The position numbers and the translations under genes were made by a program. The notes beneath the pieces are model-generated. The model ran no database searches. It was not told the DNA's origin and was given only the letters and a program-made list of their open reading frames with translations. Source: Cerasibacillus terrae (lineage in GTDB: Bacteria; Bacillota; Bacilli; Bacillales; Amphibacillaceae). Taken from it: DNA of 64,000 bases. Shown one piece after another: positions 54,962-63,593 of the stretch (position 1 is the stretch's first letter; the number at the start of each line of letters is the position of its first letter). The stretch covers positions 62,001 through 126,000 of the forward strand of contig NZ_VDUW01000007.1 of assembly GCF_008039555.1 (NCBI RefSeq), written 5' to 3'.

Positions 54962-56950
54962 TTAACTACTAACGTGTTTATTTTCTCTTGCAAATTGAAC
55001 AAAATAGTCAAGCATCATCGGATTACTTAAAGAGCCCTTATTAACCACTTGATTCATTTTTTGTCCCATCAATATTCTTTTTACAGGAATCTCAAGCTTC
55101 TTCCCATTTAATGTTCTTGGCAGATCAGGTGCTTCAAATATACCTGTTGGAACATGGCGTGGTGAACATTGGGTACGTATATGGTTATTGATCTGTTGCT
55201 TTATTTCTTCGGTAAGTGCATGACCTTCTTTCATAATAACAAATAACGGTACAAACGAATCTCCATCTTCTTTCGGAATATCTACTATTAAGCTATCTTC
55301 TACTTCTTCTACTAAATCAACTGCTCGGTATATTTCACTTGTACCAATTCGTATACCCCCACGGTTAATAGTGGCATCTGACCTTCCATAAATAATACAT
55401 GAACCATGCTCCGTAATTTTTAAATAGTCTCCATGTCGCCAAATCCCTGGGAACATATCATAATAGCTTTCTTGAAGTCTTCTCCCATCTGTGTCATTCC
55501 AAAAAAAGATAGGCATTGCTGGGAATGGTTCAGTTAACACTAATTCACCAACTTCATTAATTTGTGCTTCTCCAGCCATATTAAAACTTTCAATTTTCGC
55601 TCCAAGCCCACGACATTGTAGTTCACCAGCATGCACAGGTAAGATTGGAACACCTAATATAAAGGCAGTACATACATCTGTTCCACCACTAGATGAAGCA
55701 ATTAACAAATCTTCTTTGACATTTTCATAGCACCATTGAAAGGCTTCTGGTGGTAATGGAGAACCAGTAGAACTAATGTTTTTTAAATGGCTCAAATCAA
55801 ATGTATTTCCCGGTTCAATTCCATCTTTCATACAAGCAGTAAGGAAGCTCGCACTTGTACCAAATAAAGTCATTTTCGTATCTTCTGCCAGCTTCCATAA
55901 AAAGTTTTTATCTGGATATGCGGGATTCCCATCATATAAAATAATGGTGCTTCCAGTTAAAAGACCCCCGACAAGGAAATTCCACATCATCCAGCCAGTT
56001 GTCGTAAACCAAAAGAACCGATCACCTTCACCAAGGTCAGCATGGAATGTGATTGCTTTTAAGTGTTCTAAAAGCATACCGCCTTGACTGTGAACAATAG
56101 GTTTTGGGACTCCGGTTGTACCTGATGAGAATAAAATCCATAGTGGATCATTAAATTCGACATATTCGTAGGTAAGCTCTCTCTCGTTTGGAGTAACGGC
56201 ATCTTCCCAATGTGTAACATTTTTTAGTGGTTCAAAATTTGCATCTTGGTTAAGATATGGAATCGCAATTGTTGCCTCCAACATTGGAAGTGCTTCTTGG
56301 ATTTCTTTAAGCACAGGCAAGCGGTTGAAATCTTTCCCACCATAGCGATACCCATCAACCGTAATCATTACTTTCGGTTCAATTTGCTTAAAACGATCAA
56401 TGACACTATTTGTTCCAAAGTCAGGTGATGCACTAGACCAGATTGCTCCAAGACTTGCTACAGCTAGAAAAGAAACAACGGCTTCGTAGATATTAGGAAT
56501 GTATGATACAACTCGATCACCCTTTGTCACGCCCATATTGCTGAGTGTTTCTTGTAAGGCGCTTGTATCTTGATATAATTTCTTCCATGTAACTTCTGTT
56601 TGAGGACGTAATTCTGATGTATGAATAATTGCTGGTAAATGTTTTTGCCTGTTTTTGAAAATGTGTTCTGTATAGTTGATTGTTGCATTTTGAAACCACT
56701 TTGCTCCAGGCATGTTATGTGATGTTAAAACAGAGGTGTATGGTGTTTTGCTTTTTATATTAAAATAATTCCAAAGCGATTCCCAAAATTCTTCTACTTC
56801 GTTCGTGGACCATTCCCAAAGAGATTGATAGTCAGCGAAATCAAGCCCTTTCTTTTTCTTTAACCAATTCATATACTGAAATATATGTGATTGTTTCATG
56901 TAATCTGAAGATGGCTCCCACAATAATGTTCCTTCTTCTACTCGCTTCAT
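54962..56950 (-). CDS. Acetoacetyl-CoA synthetase
   Basis: The enzyme activates acetoacetate to acetoacetyl-CoA at the cost of ATP. The 662-aa protein is an ANL-superfamily ligase: adenylation motif SSGTTGVPKPIVHSQGG (about 270), the YDMFPGIWRHGDY block and the hinge GRSDATINRGGIRIGTSEIYR. The final lysine for adenylation is in LPRTLNGKKLE. The N-terminal WKWSS-like region (LWEWSTNEVEEFWESLWNYF) and FWFTTTGWMMWN are typical of acetoacetate rather than acetate ligases. Single gene. It links acetoacetate or ketone-body use to the glyoxylate shunt encoded elsewhere in the window. Confidence 0.9.
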   Translation of the reverse strand: MKRVEEGTLLWEPSSDYMKQSHIFQYMNWLKKKKGLDFADYQSLWEWSTNEVEEFWESLWNYFNIKSKTPYTSVLTSHNMPGAKWFQNATINYTEHIFKNRQKHLPAIIHTSELRPQTEVTWKKLYQDTSALQETLSNMGVTKGDRVVSYIPNIYEAVVSFLAVASLGAIWSSASPDFGTNSVIDRFKQIEPKVMITVDGYRYGGKDFNRLPVLKEIQEALPMLEATIAIPYLNQDANFEPLKNVTHWEDAVTPNERELTYEYVEFNDPLWILFSSGTTGVPKPIVHSQGGMLLEHLKAITFHADLGEGDRFFWFTTTGWMMWNFLVGGLLTGSTIILYDGNPAYPDKNFLWKLAEDTKMTLFGTSASFLTACMKDGIEPGNTFDLSHLKNISSTGSPLPPEAFQWCYENVKEDLLIASSSGGTDVCTAFILGVPILPVHAGELQCRGLGAKIESFNMAGEAQINEVGELVLTEPFPAMPIFFWNDTDGRRLQESYYDMFPGIWRHGDYLKITEHGSCIIYGRSDATINRGGIRIGTSEIYRAVDLVEEVEDSLIVDIPKEDGDSFVPLFVIMKEGHALTEEIKQQINNHIRTQCSPRHVPTGIFEAPDLPRTLNGKKLEIPVKRILMGQKMNQVVNKGSLSNPMMLDYFVQFARENKHVSS

Positions 56951-57220
56951 ACTAACCCTCCTATTCTATGATTAATACCATTATATGAAAACGCTTACCA
57001 TGTGTAAAGGAGCTTTAATAAATAAAGAAGTACAAGATTCTAAACGTGACTCATCATATATATCCAATCTATGTAAAAAGAGAACTTTTATGAATCCTTT
57101 TTTAGTATTACACGTATTAGTAAATAAGATAAAATTAATAGCCTAATAACTATACTTTTGTAGTATAATAAATACTATTCATTGTTTATTATTTATTTTC
57201 ATATGAAAGCGGGAAATACA

Positions 57221-57814
57221 ATGGGAGTATGGCATGAAGCTGTTAGCCAATATGGTTATATTGCAATCTTTACTTTGTTGACAATGGGATTATTAGGACT
57301 TCCAGTGCCTGATGAAGTATTAGTTACTTATTTAGGCTACATTACTTCACTAGGAGAAATGAGCTTTACAATAACTTTTTTATCAGCTGTGTTTGGATCC
57401 ATTTGTGGCATATCGATTAGTTACTTTATTGGGGTGAAATTGGGAGAACCATTTGTTCGTAAGTATGGCTCTAAATTAAAAGTTAGAGCACATACTATTG
57501 AACGAACAAAAAGACTATTTTCTAAATATGGTTCTATTTTTCTTATTATATCTTATTTTATTCCAGGTGTCCGTCATGTTGCTGCCTATATCAGTGGAAT
57601 TACAAAGTATTCTTTCAAACATTTTTTATTTTTTGCTACGATAGGTGCTGTTGTTTGGGTAACTGTGTTTTTATCATTAGGAAATCGTCTAGGTGCAAAT
57701 TGGGGTATCATTGCAGACTTTATTCGCAAGTATTCCTGGAGTATAGTTGGAACCCTTATCCTTATTATCGTTGTATGTATTACCTATTATCGCTATCGAA
57801 AACAACACACATAA
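57221..57814 (+). CDS. DedA family membrane protein
   Basis: The 197-aa protein belongs to the DedA/VTT family, recently linked to flipping of undecaprenyl phosphate and phospholipids. It shows MGLLGLPVPDEVLVTYLGY near the start, the FGSICGISISYFIGVKLG helix, and the signature SYFIPGVRHVAAYISG with the essential Arg. Five or so helices. ATG 57221 fits the usual DedA N-terminus; ATG 57203 and TTG 57182 are in frame upstream with weak ribosome sites. It is convergent with psd, another lipid gene. Confidence 0.87.
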   Translation: MGVWHEAVSQYGYIAIFTLLTMGLLGLPVPDEVLVTYLGYITSLGEMSFTITFLSAVFGSICGISISYFIGVKLGEPFVRKYGSKLKVRAHTIERTKRLFSKYGSIFLIISYFIPGVRHVAAYISGITKYSFKHFLFFATIGAVVWVTVFLSLGNRLGANWGIIADFIRKYSWSIVGTLILIIVVCITYYRYRKQHT

Positions 57815-57826
57815 TTGTTTATTCAC

Positions 57827-58609
57827 TTATTTATTCATCCATTTCGCAATGGCTTGCCCGATGAGCACTTCTGTATTTGGCTTCATTAATGGTTGAAATT
57901 GACTGTTTTCTTCAAAAAGGAGAAGAATAGTCGATCCAAAAGAAAAATAACCCAGTTCCTCGCCTTTGTTAAAATGCGAACCCGTATGATGTAACTGAAT
58001 GGAATTAATATTGAGCGCTCCAATCTTAATCATAGCTATCTTTCCAAACGGGCTAGCTAATTCAGAAATGATACGATAATTCGTGGAAAAAGGCATGTTA
58101 CCATACTTTAGACCAAATTGATTGACTGGATATGACTTTTCACCTAGAGCGTATCGACTCTCAAGTCTTCCTGTAATTGGATAGTGAAATCGATGGTAGT
58201 GGCTTGGTGAAAGGTATAATATGTAGAAATGCCCGTTTCGATACACATTTGCCTTTTCTTTACTTCCAAGAATTTTTTCTAAAGTATAAAGTTGATCCTT
58301 AATATAGAAAGTCTGGTTTTCAGCAATGGTTCCCATCTCACTTAATAATGCATCAACGGGAGAAATAAATGTGTCTGAAGAATAATCAATAAGGCGTGCT
58401 TTATCTCTTAAACGACGTGTAAAAAAATCGTGTAGTGTTTGGTAATGGTGTATTGGATATTCTGTTTCTTTTAGGTTAATAGAATAAGCTTTAGAAAAAG
58501 GACGAATAAGTGGTTTACTTAGACGTGATTGACTAAATGACTTTAATAGTGTGGAGCTATAGGCGTTTCCTGTAAGTTCTACAAAGTACTTTAGTAAAAA
58601 CTTCATCAT
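57827..58609 (-). CDS. psd: Phosphatidylserine decarboxylase proenzyme
   Basis: Psd makes phosphatidylethanolamine from phosphatidylserine. The 260-aa proenzyme has the family blocks FFTRRLRDKARLID, SPVDALLSEMG and YLSPSHYHRFHYP (catalytic His). The self-cleavage site FGST near residue 227 has a serine that becomes the pyruvoyl group. The usual L in LGST is F here. It is divergent from pssA, which makes its substrate, across 65 nt; in B. subtilis pssA and psd form one operon, so the divergent order is a rearrangement. Confidence 0.93.
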   Translation of the reverse strand: MMKFLLKYFVELTGNAYSSTLLKSFSQSRLSKPLIRPFSKAYSINLKETEYPIHHYQTLHDFFTRRLRDKARLIDYSSDTFISPVDALLSEMGTIAENQTFYIKDQLYTLEKILGSKEKANVYRNGHFYILYLSPSHYHRFHYPITGRLESRYALGEKSYPVNQFGLKYGNMPFSTNYRIISELASPFGKIAMIKIGALNINSIQLHHTGSHFNKGEELGYFSFGSTILLLFEENSQFQPLMKPNTEVLIGQAIAKWMNK

Positions 58610-58674
58610 GAATCATCAGATCCTTTACGTATTTAATATGTGGTGAAAGTTCATTTAAAAAGGGGGTTGAACGA

Positions 58675-59208
58675 ATGTTTTTATTAAGACATATTAATTA
58701 TACTAAATTGAAAGAACAAAAAGCGAATGCTATCACATTAATGAATTTAAGTTTTGGTATTATGTCTATCGTCTTTGTTTTAAAAGGGTTTACGAATTTT
58801 AGTGTATTATTTTTATTTCTTGCTGCATTATTTGATCGTTTTGATGGAGTGGTAGCACGCAAATATAATATTGAATCAGATTTTGGAAAAGAATTGGATT
58901 CATTAAGTGATTTAATATCATTCGGTCTGGCACCAGCTTTACTTGTTTATGAAACAAGTTTATATCAAGTACCAACTGTCGGAGCGGTTCTAGTCGTCTT
59001 CTATGTATTATGTGGTGCAATACGATTAGCGAGATACAATGTACAAGAATTTGATGGTGCATTTTACGGAATACCGATTACTGCTGCAGGAACTATTTTA
59101 ACGTTTTTAGTTTTATTCGCAAATCAGTTACCAGTTCTCTTTTATGCAGTGGTTACAACTATTTTAATGATTCTTATGGTTAGTAATATTCGTATTCAAA
59201 AGGTATAA
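58675..59208 (+). CDS. pssA: CDP-diacylglycerol-serine O-phosphatidyltransferase
   Basis: PssA transfers phosphatidyl from CDP-diacylglycerol to serine. The 177-aa membrane enzyme has the CDP-alcohol transferase motif D-x2-DG-x2-AR-x8-G-x3-D-x3-D, seen as DRFDGVVARKYNIESDFGKELDSLSD at residues 55-80. About five helices follow. It resembles the short Gram-positive type II-like form. AAAAGGGGG is upstream of the ATG. Partner gene psd is divergent. Confidence 0.92.
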   Translation: MFLLRHINYTKLKEQKANAITLMNLSFGIMSIVFVLKGFTNFSVLFLFLAALFDRFDGVVARKYNIESDFGKELDSLSDLISFGLAPALLVYETSLYQVPTVGAVLVVFYVLCGAIRLARYNVQEFDGAFYGIPITAAGTILTFLVLFANQLPVLFYAVVTTILMILMVSNIRIQKV

Positions 59209-59210
59209 GA

Positions 59211-59247
59211 AAAGGCGGTCCACTTCCTATATGGAAGGATCGCCTTA
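59211..59247. terminator. Terminator between pssA and yueI
   Basis: AAGGCGGTCC pairs with GGATCGCCTT (one G:T pair) between convergent genes; TATTT follows on the + side, TTTCTT on the - side. Confidence 0.8.
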
Positions 59248-59258
59248 TTTCATTTATC

Positions 59259-59687
59259 CTATTTAAACAGTTTTCGAAAAATGGATTGCTTTTGTTGTTC
59301 TTTTGATTGAGAAGTTTCTTCCTCTTTTATAAAAATTTCTTCCTTATCGATTGCGTAATCATATTTAAGAACAGCCCCAATACTTGTCTCTGTTTCTCGA
59401 TTTGTAATAATGGTATAGGGAATATGGTATTTTTTTGCTAATTTTTTTCCTTCATTCAAGAATTTATCAGCTATGTTCCCATTAAAGATAAGAGATGCGT
59501 CAGGATGTTTTCTCATTTCTTCTCTTAAGGCTTTTAACCCTTTGTCAGACATTGTCTGCCCAATTGTTAAGGCAAGAACAATTCTCTCACGTAATGTTCC
59601 TAGATACTTGTTACGTTCTTCTTGCTTGGGAAGTCTTGTTCCGTAGATACCGTCAGTTAGAAAATCATTTACATTTTTATTTGACAT
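59259..59687 (-). CDS. yueI: YueI family protein (DUF1694)
   Basis: The 142-aa protein matches the DUF1694/YueI family: DFLTDGIYGTRLPKQEERNKYLGTLRERIVLAL, the central NGNIADKFLNEGKKLAKKYHIPYTII and a Lys/Glu/Gln-rich tail. The family has a ribosomal-L7Ae/L30e-like fold by prediction, suggesting RNA binding, but the function is unknown. GAGG is upstream of the ATG. Single gene between terminators. Confidence 0.85.
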   Translation of the reverse strand: MSNKNVNDFLTDGIYGTRLPKQEERNKYLGTLRERIVLALTIGQTMSDKGLKALREEMRKHPDASLIFNGNIADKFLNEGKKLAKKYHIPYTIITNRETETSIGAVLKYDYAIDKEEIFIKEEETSQSKEQQKQSIFRKLFK

Positions 59688-59810
59688 ACATGTGACCTCG
59701 CTTTTATTTGTTCTTTTACGTTATAATACTTCTTCACTTATTGTAAGAATTTATGGTGGAGGTTTCAATGTAAAGGTGATCTGTTTCTTGCTTTTAGAAA
59801 ATAGCTAAAC

Positions 59811-59846
59811 AAAAAAGCTCCTTGATTATTATTTCAAGGAGCTTGT
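59811..59846 (-). terminator. Intrinsic terminator of the ltaS-like gene
   Basis: AAGCTCCTTGA pairs with TCAAGGAGCTT; on the - strand TTTTTTG follows, 16 nt after the stop codon. Confidence 0.87.
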
Positions 59847-59860
59847 TATGATTTTGTTAA

Positions 59861-61897
59861 TCATTGGTCATCTTCTTTTTGGTTTGTTTCATCAGTTGAT
59901 TCTTTATCTGTATCCTCAATTGTTTCATCGTCTGTTTCGGAATTCTCTTGATTCTGTTCTATCTCTGCATCTTCCTCATCTACACCATAATGATAGATAG
60001 AAGGATCAACTTCTTCCCAATCCTTTGTTGGAGTATAGAATCGTAGTAAATCACCGTAAACTAGTTTATCTGATAATTGAAGTTCATTTTCTATCTGTTG
60101 TTTCATGTTCTCCATTTTATCTGTGACTTCTTCGATTTCTTCTTCGGTTTCATTATCGTAGTATGAACCTGAAATATAAGAGAAATCAGGAGTTACAAAG
60201 TCGCCTCTACGGAATGGAACGAATTGCTTATGATCTTCTGAAAACATATCTGTTCCAAATAAGATGTAATCATCTGCCCGAATTCCCATTAAGTGTAGGA
60301 GTGTCGGCATGACATCCATTTGACTAGTATATCGATGGTTAATGCCTTGACTTTCCACTCCAGGTATTTTAATTAGAAATGGAACTCGTTGTAAGTTGGC
60401 ACTAACAAGAGGTGTTATTTCTTTATCTAAAATCTCCTCCATTGCTCGATTATGGTTTTCAGAGATACCATAATGGTCACCATAAATATAAATAAGGGAG
60501 TCTTCATATAGACCAGCTTCTTTTAGATCATCAATAAACTCTTTTAATGATTCGTCTAAATATCTTGCAGTTTGGAAATAGCGGTCAACAGAACCATCAC
60601 CTGTTTCAGCAGGTTCAATTGTTGCATCTTCTTCATCAATCAAATATGGATGGTGATGTGTTAAGGTCATTAAATGCGCATAGAATGGTTCATCTAATGA
60701 TTCTAACATTGGGATTGATTCTTCGAAAAATGGCTTATCTTTTAATCCATAATTAATGACGTTCTCTTCGGACATATCATAATAGCTAGCATCAAAGTAG
60801 TGATCGATTCCAAATTGTTTATAAATCTCATCGCGATTCCAGAAAGATTTATAATCTCCATGTAAAACAGCAGAAGTATAATTCATCCGTTGATTTAAAA
60901 TAGCAGGTAGGGCTTGATACGTATTATTTCCTTTCGTAACAAAGGCAGCTCCCTGTGGTAATCCATACAATGAGTTATCTAGGATGAATTCAGCATCAGC
61001 TGTTTTTCCTTGTTCTGTTTGATGGAAAAAGTTATCAAAATATGTGAATCCTTTTTTCTGATCATGAACTAATGAGTTTAAGAAAGGTGTTACTTCTTCT
61101 CCGTGTAATTCGTAATCAATTAGAAATGATTGGAAGGATTCTAAGTGAATTTTGATAATGTTTTTTTCTTTAGCAGCTCCAAAAAGTGCCGGATTTGGTT
61201 TTGCATACTTTTCTTTCGTATATTCCTTAATATCTACAATGTCATTGCTATCTGCAAAAACACGTTGTGATGATGATTTGATATTTTGTATCGTATCATA
61301 GATGGCGAAATTATAAGCTCCTAAGTACTTCACAATATAATTTCGATCAAAAGTTCTTTTTAGTAACTGCGGACGATCTGCTTCAGCCATACTTAAGTTT
61401 ACTGAGAAAGCAATAGCACCAGCCATTAAAATAAGTACAGGTTTACGTAATTGTAAACGTTCATCTGACCAATGATGCTTCGTTTTCATAAATAAGAAGA
61501 TTAATAGAATCAAGTCAATAGCATAAAAAACATCATACAACTCCATCAAACTAACGATACTTCCACCTAAGCTACCAAAATTGCTTGTTTGTGTAAGAGT
61601 TGGTAATGTGATGTAGTCATTATTAAATCGATAGAAGACTACATTTGCATACAGAAAGAAACTCATTAAAAAATCGATTATAATAATCCACTTTCCAGCT
61701 TTTTTCCCTTTTGCAAAAAGTGCAATACCAAGGAAAATCAGTACCGAACTAATTGGATTTATAAATAAGAGGAAAGACTGTATACTATTTTTTATATCTA
61801 AATTAAACTCAATCACATAAATCAAATACGATTTTAGCCAAAGCAAAGTTGCTGCTACAAAGAAGAACCCCATCTTTGTTTGTAAAAATTTCTTCAC
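59861..61897 (-). CDS. Lipoteichoic acid synthase family protein
   Basis: The 678-aa protein polymerises glycerol phosphate from phosphatidylglycerol into lipoteichoic acid, or is a close paralogue of that enzyme. Five N-terminal helices (to about residue 185) precede an outer sulfatase-like domain (about 240-600). The catalytic Thr is in TEQGKTADAEF, and metal and substrate residues lie in YGDHYGISENHN. The last 50 residues are an extreme acidic tail (Glu/Asp/Thr/Asn), longer than in B. subtilis paralogues, perhaps an adaptation to salt. Single gene with a good terminator. Confidence 0.9.
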   Translation of the reverse strand: MKKFLQTKMGFFFVAATLLWLKSYLIYVIEFNLDIKNSIQSFLLFINPISSVLIFLGIALFAKGKKAGKWIIIIDFLMSFFLYANVVFYRFNNDYITLPTLTQTSNFGSLGGSIVSLMELYDVFYAIDLILLIFLFMKTKHHWSDERLQLRKPVLILMAGAIAFSVNLSMAEADRPQLLKRTFDRNYIVKYLGAYNFAIYDTIQNIKSSSQRVFADSNDIVDIKEYTKEKYAKPNPALFGAAKEKNIIKIHLESFQSFLIDYELHGEEVTPFLNSLVHDQKKGFTYFDNFFHQTEQGKTADAEFILDNSLYGLPQGAAFVTKGNNTYQALPAILNQRMNYTSAVLHGDYKSFWNRDEIYKQFGIDHYFDASYYDMSEENVINYGLKDKPFFEESIPMLESLDEPFYAHLMTLTHHHPYLIDEEDATIEPAETGDGSVDRYFQTARYLDESLKEFIDDLKEAGLYEDSLIYIYGDHYGISENHNRAMEEILDKEITPLVSANLQRVPFLIKIPGVESQGINHRYTSQMDVMPTLLHLMGIRADDYILFGTDMFSEDHKQFVPFRRGDFVTPDFSYISGSYYDNETEEEIEEVTDKMENMKQQIENELQLSDKLVYGDLLRFYTPTKDWEEVDPSIYHYGVDEEDAEIEQNQENSETDDETIEDTDKESTDETNQKEDDQ

Positions 61898-62195
61898 TTT
61901 GTTTCACCTCATTTTTAATCTAACAAACTATTAATATAAAGTATCAAATGTATATTATACTGTATACATTGTGGGATTGCAACAGGGCAAGAATTTGGTA
62001 ATTTTTAGGGATTTAAAAAATAATCTACTAAAACAAGCCCATATGTTAAAATATAGCTTGGATTTCTCCATTTATGAATATAAAATAAAATTAACGGTTT
62101 GTTAATGATTTGATTCCTGGGAATATATAAAAATAACACAAAATACAATAGAAAACAATGCTTTTTAAAGCAGTCTATAGAGAGAGGGATTTGAT

Positions 62196-63056
62196 TTGGC
62201 GAAGAAACGATCAAAATATTATGATTATTTACTAGTAATAATTGGTGCCACCATGGTTGGTTTGGCTTATAATATTTTTTTATTACCAACTAAATTAGCT
62301 GCTGGGGGACTATCAGGCGTAAGTACCATTCTGTATGAGCTATTTGAATTAAGTCCTGCCTTTACACAATTTATCATGAATATTCCAATTTTCATTATCG
62401 GTTGGATTGTATTGGGCAGGGATTTCTCTGAGAAAACATTACTTGGGACATTTTGGGTACCATTTGTAATCTGGTTATCAGAGGATATTCCAATCATGAT
62501 AACAAATCCCTTTTTAGGTGCATTATATGGAGGAATTGTTTTAGGGATTGGGCTAGGGATTGTTTATAAAGGAAATGGGTCCACAGGAGGAACAGCTGCC
62601 ATCGCCCAAATTGTGAGAAAGTTTACAGGTATTTCAAGTGGTTATTCACAATTTATTGTTGATGGATTGGTTGTGGGTGCTTCTTTAATTGTGTTTAATT
62701 TAGAATTGACCCTTTTTGCTTTAATGGCAATTTATATCACAGGAAAAGCTATTGATGCTGTTCTAATTGATACATCACGAAGTAAGTTGATTTTGATTAT
62801 TACAGAAGAGGAAGAAAAAATTCAAACCTTTATTAAAGAAGAAATTGACCGCGGATTAACAACAGTGCGTTCAGTTGGTGGATATACGAAAAGGGAAAAA
62901 ACAATGATCCTTTGTGTTGCGGACCAAAAAGAAGCTGTTCATTTGAAAAAACGTCTTGAGGAAGAAGAACCATCTTCTTTCGTTATCTTCCTTAATGCAT
63001 CGGAAATCTTGGGTCGAGGATTTTCCCTTGATAAATATTATGGGCAAAATTTATAA
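62196..63056 (+). CDS. YitT family membrane protein (DUF2179)
   Basis: The 286-aa protein has five to six helices in residues 10-190, with the YitT signature NIFLLPTKLAAGGLSGVSTILYELF and GNGSTGGTAAIAQI. A soluble DUF2179 domain (about 205-280) ends it, ILGRGF being the usual last motif. The family's function is unknown; it is common in several copies in Bacilli. The start is TTG 62196 with GAGAGGGAT before it. The 298 nt upstream contain nothing I can name. Confidence 0.88.
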   Translation: MAKKRSKYYDYLLVIIGATMVGLAYNIFLLPTKLAAGGLSGVSTILYELFELSPAFTQFIMNIPIFIIGWIVLGRDFSEKTLLGTFWVPFVIWLSEDIPIMITNPFLGALYGGIVLGIGLGIVYKGNGSTGGTAAIAQIVRKFTGISSGYSQFIVDGLVVGASLIVFNLELTLFALMAIYITGKAIDAVLIDTSRSKLILIITEEEEKIQTFIKEEIDRGLTTVRSVGGYTKREKTMILCVADQKEAVHLKKRLEEEEPSSFVIFLNASEILGRGFSLDKYYGQNL

Positions 63057-63071
63057 AAGAGCGTTTTATGG

Positions 63072-63118
63072 GGCACCTCTGAAATTAAATTGAAAATCTA
63101 ATGCCAGGGGTGCTTTTT
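63072..63118 (+). terminator. Intrinsic terminator after the YitT gene
   Basis: GCACCTCTG pairs with CAGGGGTGC (one mismatch) around an AT-rich loop, followed by TTTTT. Confidence 0.75.
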
Positions 63119-63129
63119 ATTGAGTAAAT

Positions 63130-63500
63130 ACAACTTTGCACAAATGTGTTCGTGTTCGTTACTAAAAACTCAAAAAATGTAGGAGACGGGAACGAATAGG
63201 AGCTAATTGTTACTGGAAATCGTAAAATCATAAAAAATGGGAATGAATAGACACTAATCGTGACCGATATTCGGAAAAAGAGGAAAGCTGGGAACGAATA
63301 TGATCTAATCATTCCCAAAAATTGCAAATCCACAAAAAACAGGCACGAATAAACGCTAATCGTGACCGATATTCGAAAAAAGTGGAAGGATGGTAACGAG
63401 TAGGAGCTAATTGTTACCTAAAATCACAAATTCATAAAAATTGGGCATGAATAGACGTGAAATGTTTCCGAGAATGCTAAAGTCGAAAAAATGTAAGCGA
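63130..63500. repeat. Array 4 of the 51-bp intergenic repeat
   Basis: Six clear units carry the core GG(G/T)AACGAATA or a variant at 63188, 63239, 63290, 63341, 63392 and 63443, exactly 51 nt apart, with decayed units at both ends. CTAATCGTGACCGATATTCG recurs between cores. The array fills the gap between the YitT terminator and the aconitase promoter. Frames open across it lack ribosome sites and are not annotated. Confidence 0.9.
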
Positions 63501-63593
63501 AGACTATTCACCTATTGGCAAATATTTTCCTTTTTAATTCATATACTAATAAAGGGTAAGAGGAGTGTAATTGTATAGCGAGGAGGAAAAGGA

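Noticed and set aside
63085-63333. 82-codon frame on the - strand rich in Phe/Ser
   Set aside because: It lies in repeat array 4 and lacks a ribosome site.
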